From Acidimicrobiia bacterium (GTDB lineage Bacteria > Actinomycetota > Acidimicrobiia > Acidimicrobiales > Aldehydirespiratoraceae): 64,000 bases of DNA. Position 1 is the stretch's first letter. Each line of letters starts with the position of its first letter. The notes under the pieces were generated by a model. That model searched no databases and was not told the origin of the DNA. It was given only the letters and a program-made list of their open reading frames with translations. Position numbers and translations under genes: made by a program. The stretch spans positions 144,967 to 208,966 of the forward strand of contig JAJEEV010000013.1 in assembly GCA_022820805.1 (NCBI GenBank), given 5' to 3'. This document shows positions 33,792 through 43,597 of this stretch, in pieces.

Positions 33792-34913
33792 TCACACCCT
33801 CTGGATCTCGGGTGTGCCGAACAGCCCGTAGGGCCGCACCAGCAGACCGATCATCATCACGATGTACGGCACGATCAGGGGATACCCGGCTCCCAGCCAG
33901 GACGTGTTGGCCGCGGCGTACTGGCCGGCGTAGATCTCAGCCACCCCGACGATCAGCCCGCCCAGCAGCGCACCGGTCACCGAGTCGAGCCCGCCGAGGA
34001 TCACCGCGGGAAGGGCGCGGAACGCAATGTTGGCCGTCTCCTGATCAACCGAGATCGTCTGCGCAACCGGGGGCTGGGTGGCGAAGATCCCGCCGATCGC
34101 GGCGAGGATCGCTCCCGCGGCCCACGCGATCGCGAAGACCCGGCCCACGCTGATGCCCTGAGCCATCGCCGCCTCCTGGTCGAAGGCGACGGCCCGCATG
34201 GCTATCCCGAGGCGGGACCGGTAGAAGAAGTACACGGCCACGAACGCGAGCGTGGCTGCCACGATGGCAGCCACGAAGCTCCAGTTGATGAACGCGCCGC
34301 CCACCGTGAATCCGTCCAGTCCCCAGGGAACGCCCAGCGGGCGGAGCTCGATCACGACTGCGTCGTTGTTGAACACCCGGAACACGATCTCGAGGCCGAG
34401 AGTGATCACCGCGACCGAGAACAGCGGCTCGCCGATCATCGGCCGTATCGCCAGCCGCTCAACGATCAGACCCACTACAGCCGCGAAGGCCATCGCCACG
34501 ATGAGGCTGACGAACCAGTACAGCCAGTCCGGCCCACCGAGACCGTTCAGCGGATTGCTGAAGCTGGTGAACGGAATGTGACCGTCTCGCTCCACGAAGC
34601 TCTGGCCCTCCGAGAAGACACTGCGCTCCTGCACCAGGAACGCCACGAACAGCGCTCCGGTGGCTGCGAGGGCGCCCTGAGCGAAGTTGACGGTCTGGGT
34701 GGCCTTGAAGATGAGCACGAATCCGAGGGCGATCAACGCGTATACCGAGCCCAGCCCCAGAGACTTCATGAGGGTCTGGAAGAACAGCGCGGGATCGTTG
34801 GCCAGTTGCACCATCCCGAAGATCAGTGACGCCGCCAGCGCGCCGACCAGGAATCCCAGGGGCGCGCCCTTGCGGACGTCGACCGTCTGGAGCCGCGCGC
34901 TGAGAGCGACCAT
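33792..34913 (-). CDS. livH: Liv-type ABC transporter permease
   Basis: A 373-residue permease of the LivH class. Family blocks are GSVYALIALGFVLIFKATQTVNFAQGAL near the N-terminus, RSRLGIAMRAVAFDQEAAMAQGI as the ATPase-contact loop, and LGGLDSVTGALLGGLIVGVAE. The start ATG overlaps the TGA of the acyl-CoA synthetase gene by one base (TGATG), so translation is coupled. About 80 additional residues relative to E. coli LivH lie in the N-terminal third (SFVERDGHIPFTSFSNPLNG). Confidence 0.92.
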   Translation of the reverse strand: MVALSARLQTVDVRKGAPLGFLVGALAASLIFGMVQLANDPALFFQTLMKSLGLGSVYALIALGFVLIFKATQTVNFAQGALAATGALFVAFLVQERSVFSEGQSFVERDGHIPFTSFSNPLNGLGGPDWLYWFVSLIVAMAFAAVVGLIVERLAIRPMIGEPLFSVAVITLGLEIVFRVFNNDAVVIELRPLGVPWGLDGFTVGGAFINWSFVAAIVAATLAFVAVYFFYRSRLGIAMRAVAFDQEAAMAQGISVGRVFAIAWAAGAILAAIGGIFATQPPVAQTISVDQETANIAFRALPAVILGGLDSVTGALLGGLIVGVAEIYAGQYAAANTSWLGAGYPLIVPYIVMMIGLLVRPYGLFGTPEIQRV

Positions 34914-36799
34914 CAGTACATCGACTCCACCAGGTCGCCGAACATGTCCTCCATGGCGTTCCGCTTCAACTTCTGGGTGGCGGTCAGCTCACCGTCCTCG
35001 TGGTCGAGCTCCTTGGGCAGCATCTTGAACTTCTTGATCTGCTCGACCCGGGCGAACTTGGCGTTGGTCTCGTCGACTACCTTCGACACCAGCGCCACGA
35101 CCTCGTCCTTCTCCGACAGGTCCCGGTAGGTGGTGTACGGGATGTTGTTGCGCTGGGCCCAGTCGCCCACCGTCTCGAGCTCGATGCCGATCAGGGCGGT
35201 CACGTACCTGCGGCCGTCGCCGATGACCATGGCCTCCTTGACGTAGGGCGACGTCTTGAGGCTGTTCTCGATCTCCGACGGGGAGATGTTCTTGCCCCCG
35301 GAGGTGATGATGATGTGCTTGATGCGGTCCACGATCTTCACGTGGGTGCCGTCCACCCACACCCCGACGTCGCCGGTCATGAGCCAGCCGTCGGAGGTGA
35401 AGGTCTCCGCGGTCTTGGTGGGCTTGTTCCAGTAGCCCTTGAACACGCCGGGATGCTTGGTCTGGATCTCGCCGGTCGTCTCGTCGATACGCAGCCCGAT
35501 GTCGGAGTAGGGCTCCCCCACCGTGCCCAGCTTCATCCGGCCCGCGAAGTTGCATGTGGCCACCGCGGAGTTCTCGGTCATCCCGTACAGCTCGAACACC
35601 GGCACGCCGATGCCGATGAAGAACTCGAGCACCTCGGGCGCGATCGCGGCCGCGCCCGACCCCGCGTGGCGGCAGCGCCGCAGGCCGATGCGCTCCTTCA
35701 TGGCCCGGAACACCAGCGGCTGGCCCACCGCGTACAGCAGGCGGGTCAACAGTGTGTGGCTCCCGCCGTTGGCCACCTTCCTGCGGCCGATGACCCCCGC
35801 GAGCGCCATCGTGACGCGCAGGAAGAGCTTCTTGAAGGGCGTCGCATCGTTGCCCTTGATGGTTACCAGGGCGTGCAGGCGCTCCCAGATCCTCGGCACG
35901 GCGAAGAACAGCGTCGGCTGCACCTCCCGGAGGTTCTCGGTGACCGTCTCGATCGACTCGGCGAAGTTGAGGGACGGCCCGGCGCCGACCAGCGTCCAGG
36001 TGGAGAAGATGCGCTCGGCCACATGGCACAGGGGCAGGTAGGTGACGATCAGATCCTTGGGACTGGGGCCGACCCGGTCGGGGAACCGATCGACCTCGTT
36101 GACGATCTTGTCGATGCAGTACGCCGCGTTGGCGTTGGTCAGCATGGCGCCCTTGGGCGGCCCCGTCGTGCCCGACGTGTAGACGAGGGTCATCACGTCG
36201 GTCTCGGCGGCTTCGGCCATCCGCCGGGCCACCGCGTCGGGATGGGCCTCGCGATGGCGCCGTCCCATCTCCAGGAACGTGTCCCAGAACAGCAGGCGGG
36301 AGTCGTCGTAGTCGCCGAAGCCGCGCGGCTCGGTGTAGATGATCCGGCGGACCGATGCAGCCGTCTCGGCGGGTACCTCCAGCACCTTGTCGGCCTGCTC
36401 CTGGTCCTCGGCGAAGAAGACGGCCGGTGTGCAGTCACTGATCAGGTACTCGACCTCCGCGGTCGGGTTGGTCGGGTAGAGACCGACCGTGATGCCCCTC
36501 ACGGCCACGGTGGCCAGGTCGAGGATCACCCACTCGGGCCTGTCCTCGGAGTGGATCGCCACCCGGTCGCCGACATCGAGGCCCAGCTCCAGCAGGCCGT
36601 GGGCTGCGGTCTCGATCAGATCCCAGGTCTCGGCCCAGGTGAACTCCTGCCAGATGCCGAAGTCCTTCTCGCGCAGGGCGACCTGGCTGGGGTTGCGCCG
36701 GGCCCAGTCCCGGGCCAGCGACGCCACGGTGGTCGCGCCGGCGGTCGCATCCGCCGGCGGCGGAACCTCAGGGGTGGGACGTTCCGAAGTGATGGTCAC
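34913..36799 (-). CDS. Long-chain-type acyl-CoA synthetase (AMP-forming)
   Basis: A 628-residue adenylate-forming enzyme. The P-loop motif is TLVYTSGTTGPPKGAML, followed by the A5-type ELYGMTENSA and the late SDGWLMTGDVGVWVDG and KNISPSEIEN segments. It activates a carboxylic acid to its CoA ester. Overlap with livH and co-direction with the whole transporter suggest that it traps the imported acid as a CoA thioester. It starts 56 bp after the acyl-CoA dehydrogenase. SD GGGAGG precedes GTG 36799. The acid, whether fatty or aromatic, is not determined. Confidence 0.92.
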   Translation of the reverse strand: MTITSERPTPEVPPPADATAGATTVASLARDWARRNPSQVALREKDFGIWQEFTWAETWDLIETAAHGLLELGLDVGDRVAIHSEDRPEWVILDLATVAVRGITVGLYPTNPTAEVEYLISDCTPAVFFAEDQEQADKVLEVPAETAASVRRIIYTEPRGFGDYDDSRLLFWDTFLEMGRRHREAHPDAVARRMAEAAETDVMTLVYTSGTTGPPKGAMLTNANAAYCIDKIVNEVDRFPDRVGPSPKDLIVTYLPLCHVAERIFSTWTLVGAGPSLNFAESIETVTENLREVQPTLFFAVPRIWERLHALVTIKGNDATPFKKLFLRVTMALAGVIGRRKVANGGSHTLLTRLLYAVGQPLVFRAMKERIGLRRCRHAGSGAAAIAPEVLEFFIGIGVPVFELYGMTENSAVATCNFAGRMKLGTVGEPYSDIGLRIDETTGEIQTKHPGVFKGYWNKPTKTAETFTSDGWLMTGDVGVWVDGTHVKIVDRIKHIIITSGGKNISPSEIENSLKTSPYVKEAMVIGDGRRYVTALIGIELETVGDWAQRNNIPYTTYRDLSEKDEVVALVSKVVDETNAKFARVEQIKKFKMLPKELDHEDGELTATQKLKRNAMEDMFGDLVESMY

Positions 36800-36855
36800 G
36801 CGTCGACCTCCCTTGTGCCTGCACTCGTGAGTCGGCTGGACGGGCGAACGCTACT

Positions 36856-38166
<1,311 letters not shown>

Positions 38167-38185
38167 GGAACAGACTCTGCGGTGG

Positions 38186-38395
38186 TCACGACGACAGCAG
38201 TGATGCTAGGGCCCAGATCGCAGCCACCGAGCCGACGATGATGTACAGCACGCAACGGCCCACCGGAGCCCGCTCCAGGTCAGCGGGGTCGCGCTTGTGC
38301 GTCCGGGGCCGCAGCAAGGCCGCGACATTGCCGGCCGCCATGGCGCCGCCCAGGGCCAGCATCAGCCAGGCCAGGATGTTCTGCCCGAAGAGCAC
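38186..38395 (-). CDS. Small two-helix membrane protein
   Basis: A 69-residue protein with two predicted membrane helices (LAWLMLALGGAMAAGNVAALL and CVLYIIVGSVAAIWALASLL) joined by a charged loop RPRTHKRDPADLE. Family unknown. It lies 14 bp after dnaB and 19 bp before the acyl-CoA dehydrogenase, all co-directional, which supports it being real. No function can be assigned. Confidence 0.6.
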   Translation of the reverse strand: MLFGQNILAWLMLALGGAMAAGNVAALLRPRTHKRDPADLERAPVGRCVLYIIVGSVAAIWALASLLSS

Positions 38396-38409
38396 TCAGA
38401 GGCCTCCAG

Positions 38410-39804
38410 CTAGATGGACGACCGGGCCGCGAAGTTGGCGAAGGTCGTGAACCGCGACAGGAAGGCGAGGGTGGTGGTGGCGGTCGGCCCGTTGCGGTTC
38501 TTGGCCACGATGATCTCGGCCGTGCCCGCGGTGTCGGCGTTGTCGGGGTTGTACACCTCGTCACGATAGATGAACATCACCACGTCGGCGTCCTGCTCGA
38601 TGGCTCCGGACTCGCGCAGGTCCGCCAGCATCGGGCGCTTCTGCTGGCGCATCTCGAGGTTCCGGGAGAGCTGCGACAGCGCGACCACCGGGCACTGCAG
38701 CTCGCGAGCCAGGATCTTCAGGCCCCGCGAGATCTCGGCCACCTCGACCTGACGGTTGTCCGCGCTCTGCCGGCCGGTCATCAACTGGAGATAGTCGACA
38801 ACGACCATGGCCAGATCGCCGACCTGGCTCTTGAGCCGTCGTGCTCGGGCCCTGATCTCCATGACCGTCACGTTGGGGTTGTCGTCGATCCACATCGGCG
38901 CGGTCGAGAACCGGCTGATGGCGTTGGTGATCGCGTCCCAGTCGTCGTCGCCCAGCCGGCCGTCGCGCATCTTGGTGGAGTCCACCCGGGCCTCGGCACA
39001 CAGCAGCCGCTGGGTCAGCTCCATGTGACCCATCTCCAGCGAGAACACCAGCACCGGCCGCCGCGTCTTTATCGCCGCGTGGGCGGCCATGCCCAGCGCG
39101 AACGAGGTCTTGCCCATCGATGGTCGGCCGCCCACCACATACAGGGAGCTGGGCTGCAGGCCTGAGAGAAGCTTGTCGAGGTCCTTGTAGCCGGTCTCGG
39201 TTCCGGTGATCGACCCGCCGTGCTCGTACAGCTCCTCGAGGCGATCCAGGGTCCCGTCCAGCAGGTCCGACAGCTGGACGGTGTTATCGCCCACCTGGCC
39301 CTGGGCCACCTGGTACATCAGGTTCTCGGCCCAGTCCACTGCCTTGGTCACATCGTCGGGACGGCCGTACCCCAGCTCCGCGATCTCCCCGGCAACCTCG
39401 ATGAGCCGGCGCAGGGTGTGGTTCTCATGGACGATGCGGGCGTATGAGGCCGCGTTCGACGTCGCCGGCGTGTTCATCTGCAGCGACAGGAGGCCGTCCA
39501 GGCCGCCGATGGTCTCCAGCGATCCGTTCCGCTCGAGGACCTCGGCCACCGTCACCGCGTCGGCCGGGTCCCCCGCTCCGTAGAGATCCCGCACAGCATC
39601 GAAGACACGGGCATGCGCCGGACGGTAGAAGTGCTCCGCCGACACCGTCTCGAGCGCGTCGGCGATGGCATCACGGGACAGCAGCATCGCGCCCAGCAGG
39701 GACTCCTCGGCCACCAGGTTGTGGGGCGGAACCCGCACGTCGCGCCCCCCACCGTCGGTGGGGGCGGCCGTGCTCTGCCACTGCGCGCTGTCGGTGACAC
39801 TCAT
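38410..39804 (-). CDS. dnaB: Replicative DNA helicase
   Basis: A 464-residue DnaB-family hexameric helicase. The N-terminal domain begins at PPHNLVAEESLLGAML. The RecA-like ATPase has Walker A GGRPSMGKT (225-233), Walker B-like MVVVDYLQLM and the conserved SQLSR and DLRESGAIEQDAD segments. No intein is present, although dnaB often carries one in actinobacteria. ATG 39804 is the first start next to the family N-terminus; the upstream open frame is non-homologous. The gene follows rplI, as in many actinobacteria. The likely loader, dciA, is at the right edge of the window. Confidence 0.96.
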   Translation of the reverse strand: MSVTDSAQWQSTAAPTDGGGRDVRVPPHNLVAEESLLGAMLLSRDAIADALETVSAEHFYRPAHARVFDAVRDLYGAGDPADAVTVAEVLERNGSLETIGGLDGLLSLQMNTPATSNAASYARIVHENHTLRRLIEVAGEIAELGYGRPDDVTKAVDWAENLMYQVAQGQVGDNTVQLSDLLDGTLDRLEELYEHGGSITGTETGYKDLDKLLSGLQPSSLYVVGGRPSMGKTSFALGMAAHAAIKTRRPVLVFSLEMGHMELTQRLLCAEARVDSTKMRDGRLGDDDWDAITNAISRFSTAPMWIDDNPNVTVMEIRARARRLKSQVGDLAMVVVDYLQLMTGRQSADNRQVEVAEISRGLKILARELQCPVVALSQLSRNLEMRQQKRPMLADLRESGAIEQDADVVMFIYRDEVYNPDNADTAGTAEIIVAKNRNGPTATTTLAFLSRFTTFANFAARSSI

Positions 39805-39860
39805 GTGTGGACGCCCACTAGTGACTCTCCCCCGCGGCCGTGCCCGCTCTGTCTCACGAC

Positions 39861-39877
39861 CGTACCGAGGGGGTACG
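39861..39877. promoter_or_regulatory. Short inverted repeat between rplI and dnaB
   Basis: CGTACC-GAGGG-GGTACG forms a 6-bp stem with a 5-nt loop, 57 bp upstream of the dnaB start in the 289-bp rplI-dnaB gap. It could be an operator or a weak terminator. The rest of the gap holds repeat copy D and no gene. Confidence 0.3.
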
Positions 39878-40003
39878 ACACGCGATCGGGCAGCCGGTTG
39901 ATAGCGCTGGGGATTTCGCGAGCCGCGCCGGGGAAGTTGGGGGATGGTGCGCTTGCGATGTGGAAGGGCTGTGGGCGGCCCGTTCAATCCGTCAGTCGGA
40001 CTG

Positions 40004-40096
40004 TGTCTCCCGCTCTTGTTCGCTGCGCTCGCGGGCCGCTCGGGCCCCGGCCTCGCCCGTATGAGCCGGCCTCGCCCGCCTATCCGCTCGGCCTCA
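40004..40096 (+). repeat. Interspersed element, copy D (left end missing)
   Basis: The core (CCCGCTCTTGTTCGCTGCGC, then GGGCCGCTCGGGCC) and right end CCTATCCGCTCGGCCTC are present. The left third found in copies A, C and E is not recognisable. The right end contains the stop codon of the minus-strand rplI gene (40094-40096). Confidence 0.7.
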
Positions 40097-40543
40097 GTTC
40101 TCGGCGGTCACCTCCACGGTGACCGGCACGGCAACGTCGGCGTGCAGCTGGAACAGCACCGTGTGCGAGCCCACCTCCCGGATCGGGGCATCGAGCACCA
40201 CCGTCTTGATGTCGACCACCGCTCCGACCTGGGACTCGACCGCAGCCACAAGGTCGGCCGGCCCGACCGATCCGTAGAGATGGCCCGTCTCCGCGGCCCG
40301 CGCCCCGATGGCCAGGACCGCCGGTGCCAGGCGGACCGCGATCTCCTCCGCGTCGGCCCGGTCGGCGGCCCTGCGCAGGGCTGCGCTGCGCCGCATGGCC
40401 TCGGCCTGCCGCTCCGCGCCCGGAGACGACTTCAGGGCCAGACCCTTGGGAACGAGATAGTTCCGCGCGAAGCCCGCGGCCACGTCGCAGACATCGCCCT
40501 TGCGGCCGAGCCCCTCGACATCTGCTCGCAGGACGACCTTCAC
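40094..40543 (-). CDS. rplI: Ribosomal protein bL9
   Basis: A 149-residue L9 with the N-terminal signature [34 protein letters not shown] and a C-terminal domain ending in [12 protein letters not shown] 40543 overlaps the rpsR stop by 4 bp (GTGA). The stop codon lies in the right end of repeat copy D. The order rpsF-ssb-rpsR-rplI-dnaB is the standard bacterial S6 operon plus helicase. Confidence 0.95.
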   Translation of the reverse strand: MKVVLRADVEGLGRKGDVCDVAAGFARNYLVPKGLALKSSPGAERQAEAMRRSAALRRAADRADAEEIAVRLAPAVLAIGARAAETGHLYGSVGPADLVAAVESQVGAVVDIKTVVLDAPIREVGSHTVLFQLHADVAVPVTVEVTAEN

Positions 40544-40968
40544 GCCCGCTCCTCCTCGCTGACGACCAGCTCACCGTCCTCAGCGGCCTCGCCGGCCGCG
40601 CCCGCGTCGGCCTCCTCATCATGGGCCGCGCCGGGAGGGGGACCGGAGGGACGCGGCACCGGACCGGCGGCGCGGCTCCGGCCGTCACGGTCCTTGTTCT
40701 GGCGCTGGGTGGTCACCCGGTTCGCATAGGGCACGAGAGCCATCTCCCGGGCCAGCTTGATGGCATCGGCAACCAGCTTCTGCTGCTGGGCGCTGTTGCC
40801 CGTGACGCGCCGAGCCCTGATCTTGGCCCGCTCGGACATGAACTTCCGCAACAGCTTCTCGTTCTTCCAGTCGACGTAAGTGATCCCCTCTGTGGTGAGG
40901 AAGCTCACCTTCTTCTTCGCTCGCCGGCTGTTGTCGCGGTTCTTGCCCCGCACCTTGGTCTTGGGCAC
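40540..40968 (-). CDS. rpsR: Ribosomal protein bS18, Cys-less, with a long acidic C-terminal tail
   Basis: A 142-residue protein. Residues about 20-85 are S18 ([22 protein letters not shown], then [32 protein letters not shown]). The N-terminal region has VSFLTTEG in place of the CPFC-type zinc motif, so it is a zinc-free form. Residues from about 90 on are a Pro/Gly/Ala/Glu-rich tail that is absent in ordinary S18 (75-85 residues) and ends [13 protein letters not shown]. The tail is in frame with no sign of frameshift and is translated up to the rplI overlap. Function of the tail is unknown. Confidence 0.92.
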   Translation of the reverse strand: MPKTKVRGKNRDNSRRAKKKVSFLTTEGITYVDWKNEKLLRKFMSERAKIRARRVTGNSAQQQKLVADAIKLAREMALVPYANRVTTQRQNKDRDGRSRAAGPVPRPSGPPPGAAHDEEADAGAAGEAAEDGELVVSEEERA

Positions 40969-40978
40969 TGCTGCCTCC

Positions 40979-40997
40979 CCTGTCCGCTCGGCCGCCT
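40979..40997 (+). repeat. Degenerate solo element end at the ssb stop
   Basis: CCTGTCCGCTCGGCCGCCT resembles the right end CCTATCCGCTCGGCCTCT with one substitution and one short insertion. It covers part of the ssb stop codon at 40996-40998. Confidence 0.35.
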
Positions 40998-41478
40998 AGA
41001 ACGGCTCGTCGTCGGTGCCGGACGAACCCTGCGCGTGGCTGTCGCCGCGGCTGGGAGCCTGTCTCGGGCCACTGTCGCCGCGGTACGAACGGCCGCGTCC
41101 GCCGTCACCGCGATAGTCGCCGCCACCGGAACGCTCGTTCTTGGTCACGGCGGCCGTGGCCCACTTCAGGCTGGGGGCCACGTCGTCGGCGAGGATCTCC
41201 ACCTTCGAGCGGCGGTCGCCCTGGTCGTTCTCCCAGCTCCGCTGCTGGAGGGTGCCGTACACGACGACGCGGGCACCCTTCTTCAACGACTCGGCCACGT
41301 TCTCAGCGAGCTGGCGGAAGCAGGTCACATCGAAGAACGAAACCTCGTCCTCCTGGTCCTGGCGCCTGCGATTCCATGCCACGCCGAACTGGGCGATGGC
41401 CATTCCAGACTGCGCGAAGCGCAGTTCGGGGTCGCGGGTCACATTGCCCACGACGGTCACGGTGTTGTCGAATCCCAT
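40996..41478 (-). CDS. ssb: Single-stranded DNA-binding protein
   Basis: A 160-residue SSB. The OB-fold runs from about residue 1 to 108 (TVTVVGNVTRDPELRFAQSG, then FDVTCFRQLAENVAESLKKG and VVVYGTLQQRSWE). A Gly/Arg/Ser-rich linker follows, with the acidic partner-binding tip DDEPF at the C-terminus. It is located between rpsF and rpsR, in the normal order. Confidence 0.96.
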   Translation of the reverse strand: MGFDNTVTVVGNVTRDPELRFAQSGMAIAQFGVAWNRRRQDQEDEVSFFDVTCFRQLAENVAESLKKGARVVVYGTLQQRSWENDQGDRRSKVEILADDVAPSLKWATAAVTKNERSGGGDYRGDGGRGRSYRGDSGPRQAPSRGDSHAQGSSGTDDEPF

Positions 41479-41494
41479 GGGGAACCTCCGGATC

Positions 41495-41839
41495 TCAGCC
41501 GGCTACAGCCGGCTTGGCCTCCTCGAGCAGACCGCGGCGCTCGGCCTCGGCGTCGGGAAGACGGAACAGTTTGTGGCGGACTATGTCGTCCGCGAGCCGC
41601 AGCCGCCGTTCGGTGTCGGGAAGACCGGCCGTCGAGGTCACGATCTCCCACACCACATAGGTGCCTTCGGTCTTGTGATTGATCTTGTAGGCGAGCTTGC
41701 GCCGGCCCCAGTTGTCGATGGACGCAACCGTCCCCCCCTCGCCGGCGACCAGGCCGGCAACGTTGGAGATCACCGCGTCCACGTCATCGGGCGCCACATC
41801 GGAATCGATGATGATCATCAGTTCGTAGGCCCGCAGCAC
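41495..41839 (-). CDS. rpsF: Ribosomal protein bS6
   Basis: A 114-residue S6 that begins VLRAYELMIIIDSD, matching the family N-terminus, and contains WGRRKLAYKINHKTEGTYVVWEI. GTG 41839 is chosen because GGGAGGTGA lies 6 nt upstream; an in-frame TTG at 41845 would lie directly against that ribosome site. It is the first gene of the S6 operon. The C-terminal tail EAERRGLLEEAKPAVAG is short. Confidence 0.94.
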   Translation of the reverse strand: MLRAYELMIIIDSDVAPDDVDAVISNVAGLVAGEGGTVASIDNWGRRKLAYKINHKTEGTYVVWEIVTSTAGLPDTERRLRLADDIVRHKLFRLPDAEAERRGLLEEAKPAVAG

Positions 41840-42198
41840 GGGCAATCACCTCCCTACGGATCCGGCGCTGCCGGAGCCCCTCGACGGGGCAGGGTTCGTT
41901 CTCCGGCCGAACCGGCGCGGAATCCGACAAGAGAGCCCGAACTGGATCAGCTACCGATCGGCAGGGTATCGGCGGTGCCGTTCATACCAACCGCCCGACT
42001 TCGGGGCCACGCGGACAGGTGCGAGCCGGTCGCGGTGCATCGGTGTCATTCCCGCTCTTGTTCGCTGCGCTCACGGGCCGCTCGGGCCACGGCCTCGCGC
42101 CGTACGGACCGAGTGGTCCCGCCTATCCGCTCGGCCTCTCAGCATCCCCAGGATTCCACAAGACCGTCCCCAGGCGGGATCCAGCGAACCGCTCGGCC
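41840..42198. other. Intergenic region between rpsF and panB
   Basis: This 359-bp gap has no convincing coding frame. It contains repeat copy E (42003-42139) and a further degenerate element end, AACCGCTCGGCCTC at 42187-42200, at the panB stop. A stem CGGCGCTGCCG near 41863 could be part of the rpsF leader. No promoter was assigned. Confidence 0.6.
42003..42139 (+). repeat. 137-bp interspersed element, copy E (full length)
   Basis: The copy runs from GGGGCCACGCGGACAGG to CCTATCCGCTCGGCCTCT, with the full conserved core between. It contains an additional hairpin GGACC-GAGT-GGTCC near the right end. It lies between rpsF and panB. No target duplication is obvious. Confidence 0.78.
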
Positions 42199-43044
42199 TC
42201 AGAACTCAGGAATCCCCAGGGCCGCGAGTTCGGTCTCTGACAGGTGATACGACTCCTGCGGGGACGGGAATGCTCCGGACCGCACGTCCTCCGCGAAGCG
42301 CCGGAGAGCATCGGTCGCCAGGGCGTCGAGCTCGGCGTAGCGGCGCACGAACTTCGGCGCGAGCCGGGTCTCCAGCCCCAGCAGGTCGTGGAAGACGAGA
42401 ACCTGGCCGTCGCAATGGGGCCCCGCGCCGATGCCGATCGTCGGTATGTCGACCGCGTCGGTGACCATCTCGGCCACCTGGACCGGCACACCCTCCAGCA
42501 CGATCGAATAGCAGCCGGCGTGGGCGAGGGACTTGGCCGCCTGGACCAGTCGGCGAGCCGCCTCGGCCTGCCTTCCCTGGACCTTGAAGCCGCCCATGGC
42601 GTGCACCGACTGGGGGGTCAGACCGATGTGGCCCATCACCGGTATCTCGGCGTCGCAGATGCGCTCGATCATCGGCAGGCGCTTCCGGCCGCCCTCCAGC
42701 TTCACGGACTGGGCACCGGCCCTGACGAGCACGGCCGCGTTCCGCACCGTCTCCTCGGCCGAGACGTGGTAGCTCATCCACGGCAGGTCGGCCACGATGT
42801 GGGCCGCGGGCCGGGCTCGCGCCACCGCCGCGGTGTGGTGGGCCATGTCGTCGACGGTCACCTGCAGTGTGTCGTCGTAGCCCAGCACGACCATGGCGAG
42901 CGAATCGCCAACCAGGATGAGATCGGCCCCCGCCTGGCTCGCCACCCGGGCGCCGGGGGCGTCGTAGGCGGTCACCATGACCAGGGGCTCGGCGCCGTCA
43001 CTTACCTTGCGAGCCCGTATGGCGGGCGCGGTGAGCTTTCCCAT
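42199..43044 (-). CDS. panB: 3-methyl-2-oxobutanoate (ketopantoate) hydroxymethyltransferase
   Basis: A 281-residue PanB that makes ketopantoate in pantothenate and CoA synthesis. Family segments are MVTAYDAPGARVASQAGADLILVGDSLAMV (metal-binding Asp), VKLEGGRK, VMGHIGLTPQSVHAMGGFKVQG and IGIGAGPHCDGQVLVFHDLLG. SD GGAAGGAG precedes ATG 43044. It is co-directional with the upstream DUF5318 gene but separated by 130 bp. Confidence 0.96.
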   Translation of the reverse strand: MGKLTAPAIRARKVSDGAEPLVMVTAYDAPGARVASQAGADLILVGDSLAMVVLGYDDTLQVTVDDMAHHTAAVARARPAAHIVADLPWMSYHVSAEETVRNAAVLVRAGAQSVKLEGGRKRLPMIERICDAEIPVMGHIGLTPQSVHAMGGFKVQGRQAEAARRLVQAAKSLAHAGCYSIVLEGVPVQVAEMVTDAVDIPTIGIGAGPHCDGQVLVFHDLLGLETRLAPKFVRRYAELDALATDALRRFAEDVRSGAFPSPQESYHLSETELAALGIPEF

Positions 43045-43158
43045 GAGATGCTCCTTCCCGTCCAGCGCACGGCGGCTGCCAGCGGATGCGGTGAACGATA
43101 ACCGGCCCCAGGTTCATCGTCAATCGGCGCGTGGTGCCGATTGGGCCGCCGTGTCCCG

Positions 43159-43176
43159 CCGATTCGGTCGGCCTCT
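43159..43176 (+). repeat. Degenerate solo element end at the DUF5318 stop
   Basis: CCGATTCGGTCGGCCTCT matches the right end of the 137-bp element at 15 of 18 positions. It overlaps the TAG stop of the DUF5318 gene (43175-43177). Confidence 0.4.
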
Positions 43177-43597
43177 AGGCCGAGCGCCGGCCCCCGAGGG
43201 TGAGGCGCCGCACGAGGTGGTTCCACCCGCAGCCGGTGCAGACCTCGACCACATACCCGGTCGAGACGCTGATCCGATGCTGGAGCCTCTGCATCTCCGC
43301 CCGGGTCGTCACGCAGCGGCCGTGCTTGGGCAGACGCGATCCGAACACGTAGGTCACTTCAACCACATCTGTCGACTCGCAGATCGGGCATGGACGACCG
43401 GTCGGCTGCCCGCAGAACTCGGCGTTGCGCTGGAGCTCGCGCTGGGCGTCACAGACCTCATGGCGACCGAGTTGGCCGGAGCGCCAAGCCCTCAGCGTGG
43501 CCGCCTTGGCGAGCCGGTAGTCCACGGCCGCAGCCGCGGGTGTGCCCGGCGCGGCGACATCGCCGACGGCGGCCACGCTCGTGGGACTCGGCTTCAC
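43175..43597 (-). CDS. DUF5318-family protein with zinc-binding Cys pairs
   Basis: A 140-residue actinobacteria-specific protein. The conserved part begins VDYRLAKAATLRAWRSGQLG, followed by two Cys pairs (CPIC near the middle, CTGC near the end) likely to bind zinc, and the terminal signature WNHLVRRLTLGG. In mycobacteria a homologue lies in the same part of the chromosome. Function is unknown. GTG 43597 overlaps the stop of the CCA-adding enzyme by 4 bp (GTGA). Confidence 0.8.
   Translation of the reverse strand: MKPSPTSVAAVGDVAAPGTPAAAAVDYRLAKAATLRAWRSGQLGRHEVCDAQRELQRNAEFCGQPTGRPCPICESTDVVEVTYVFGSRLPKHGRCVTTRAEMQRLQHRISVSTGYVVEVCTGCGWNHLVRRLTLGGRRSA

Noticed and set aside
38410-39804. Intein in dnaB
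   Set aside because: The helicase has normal length (464 residues) and its Walker A and DLRESG segments are uninterrupted.
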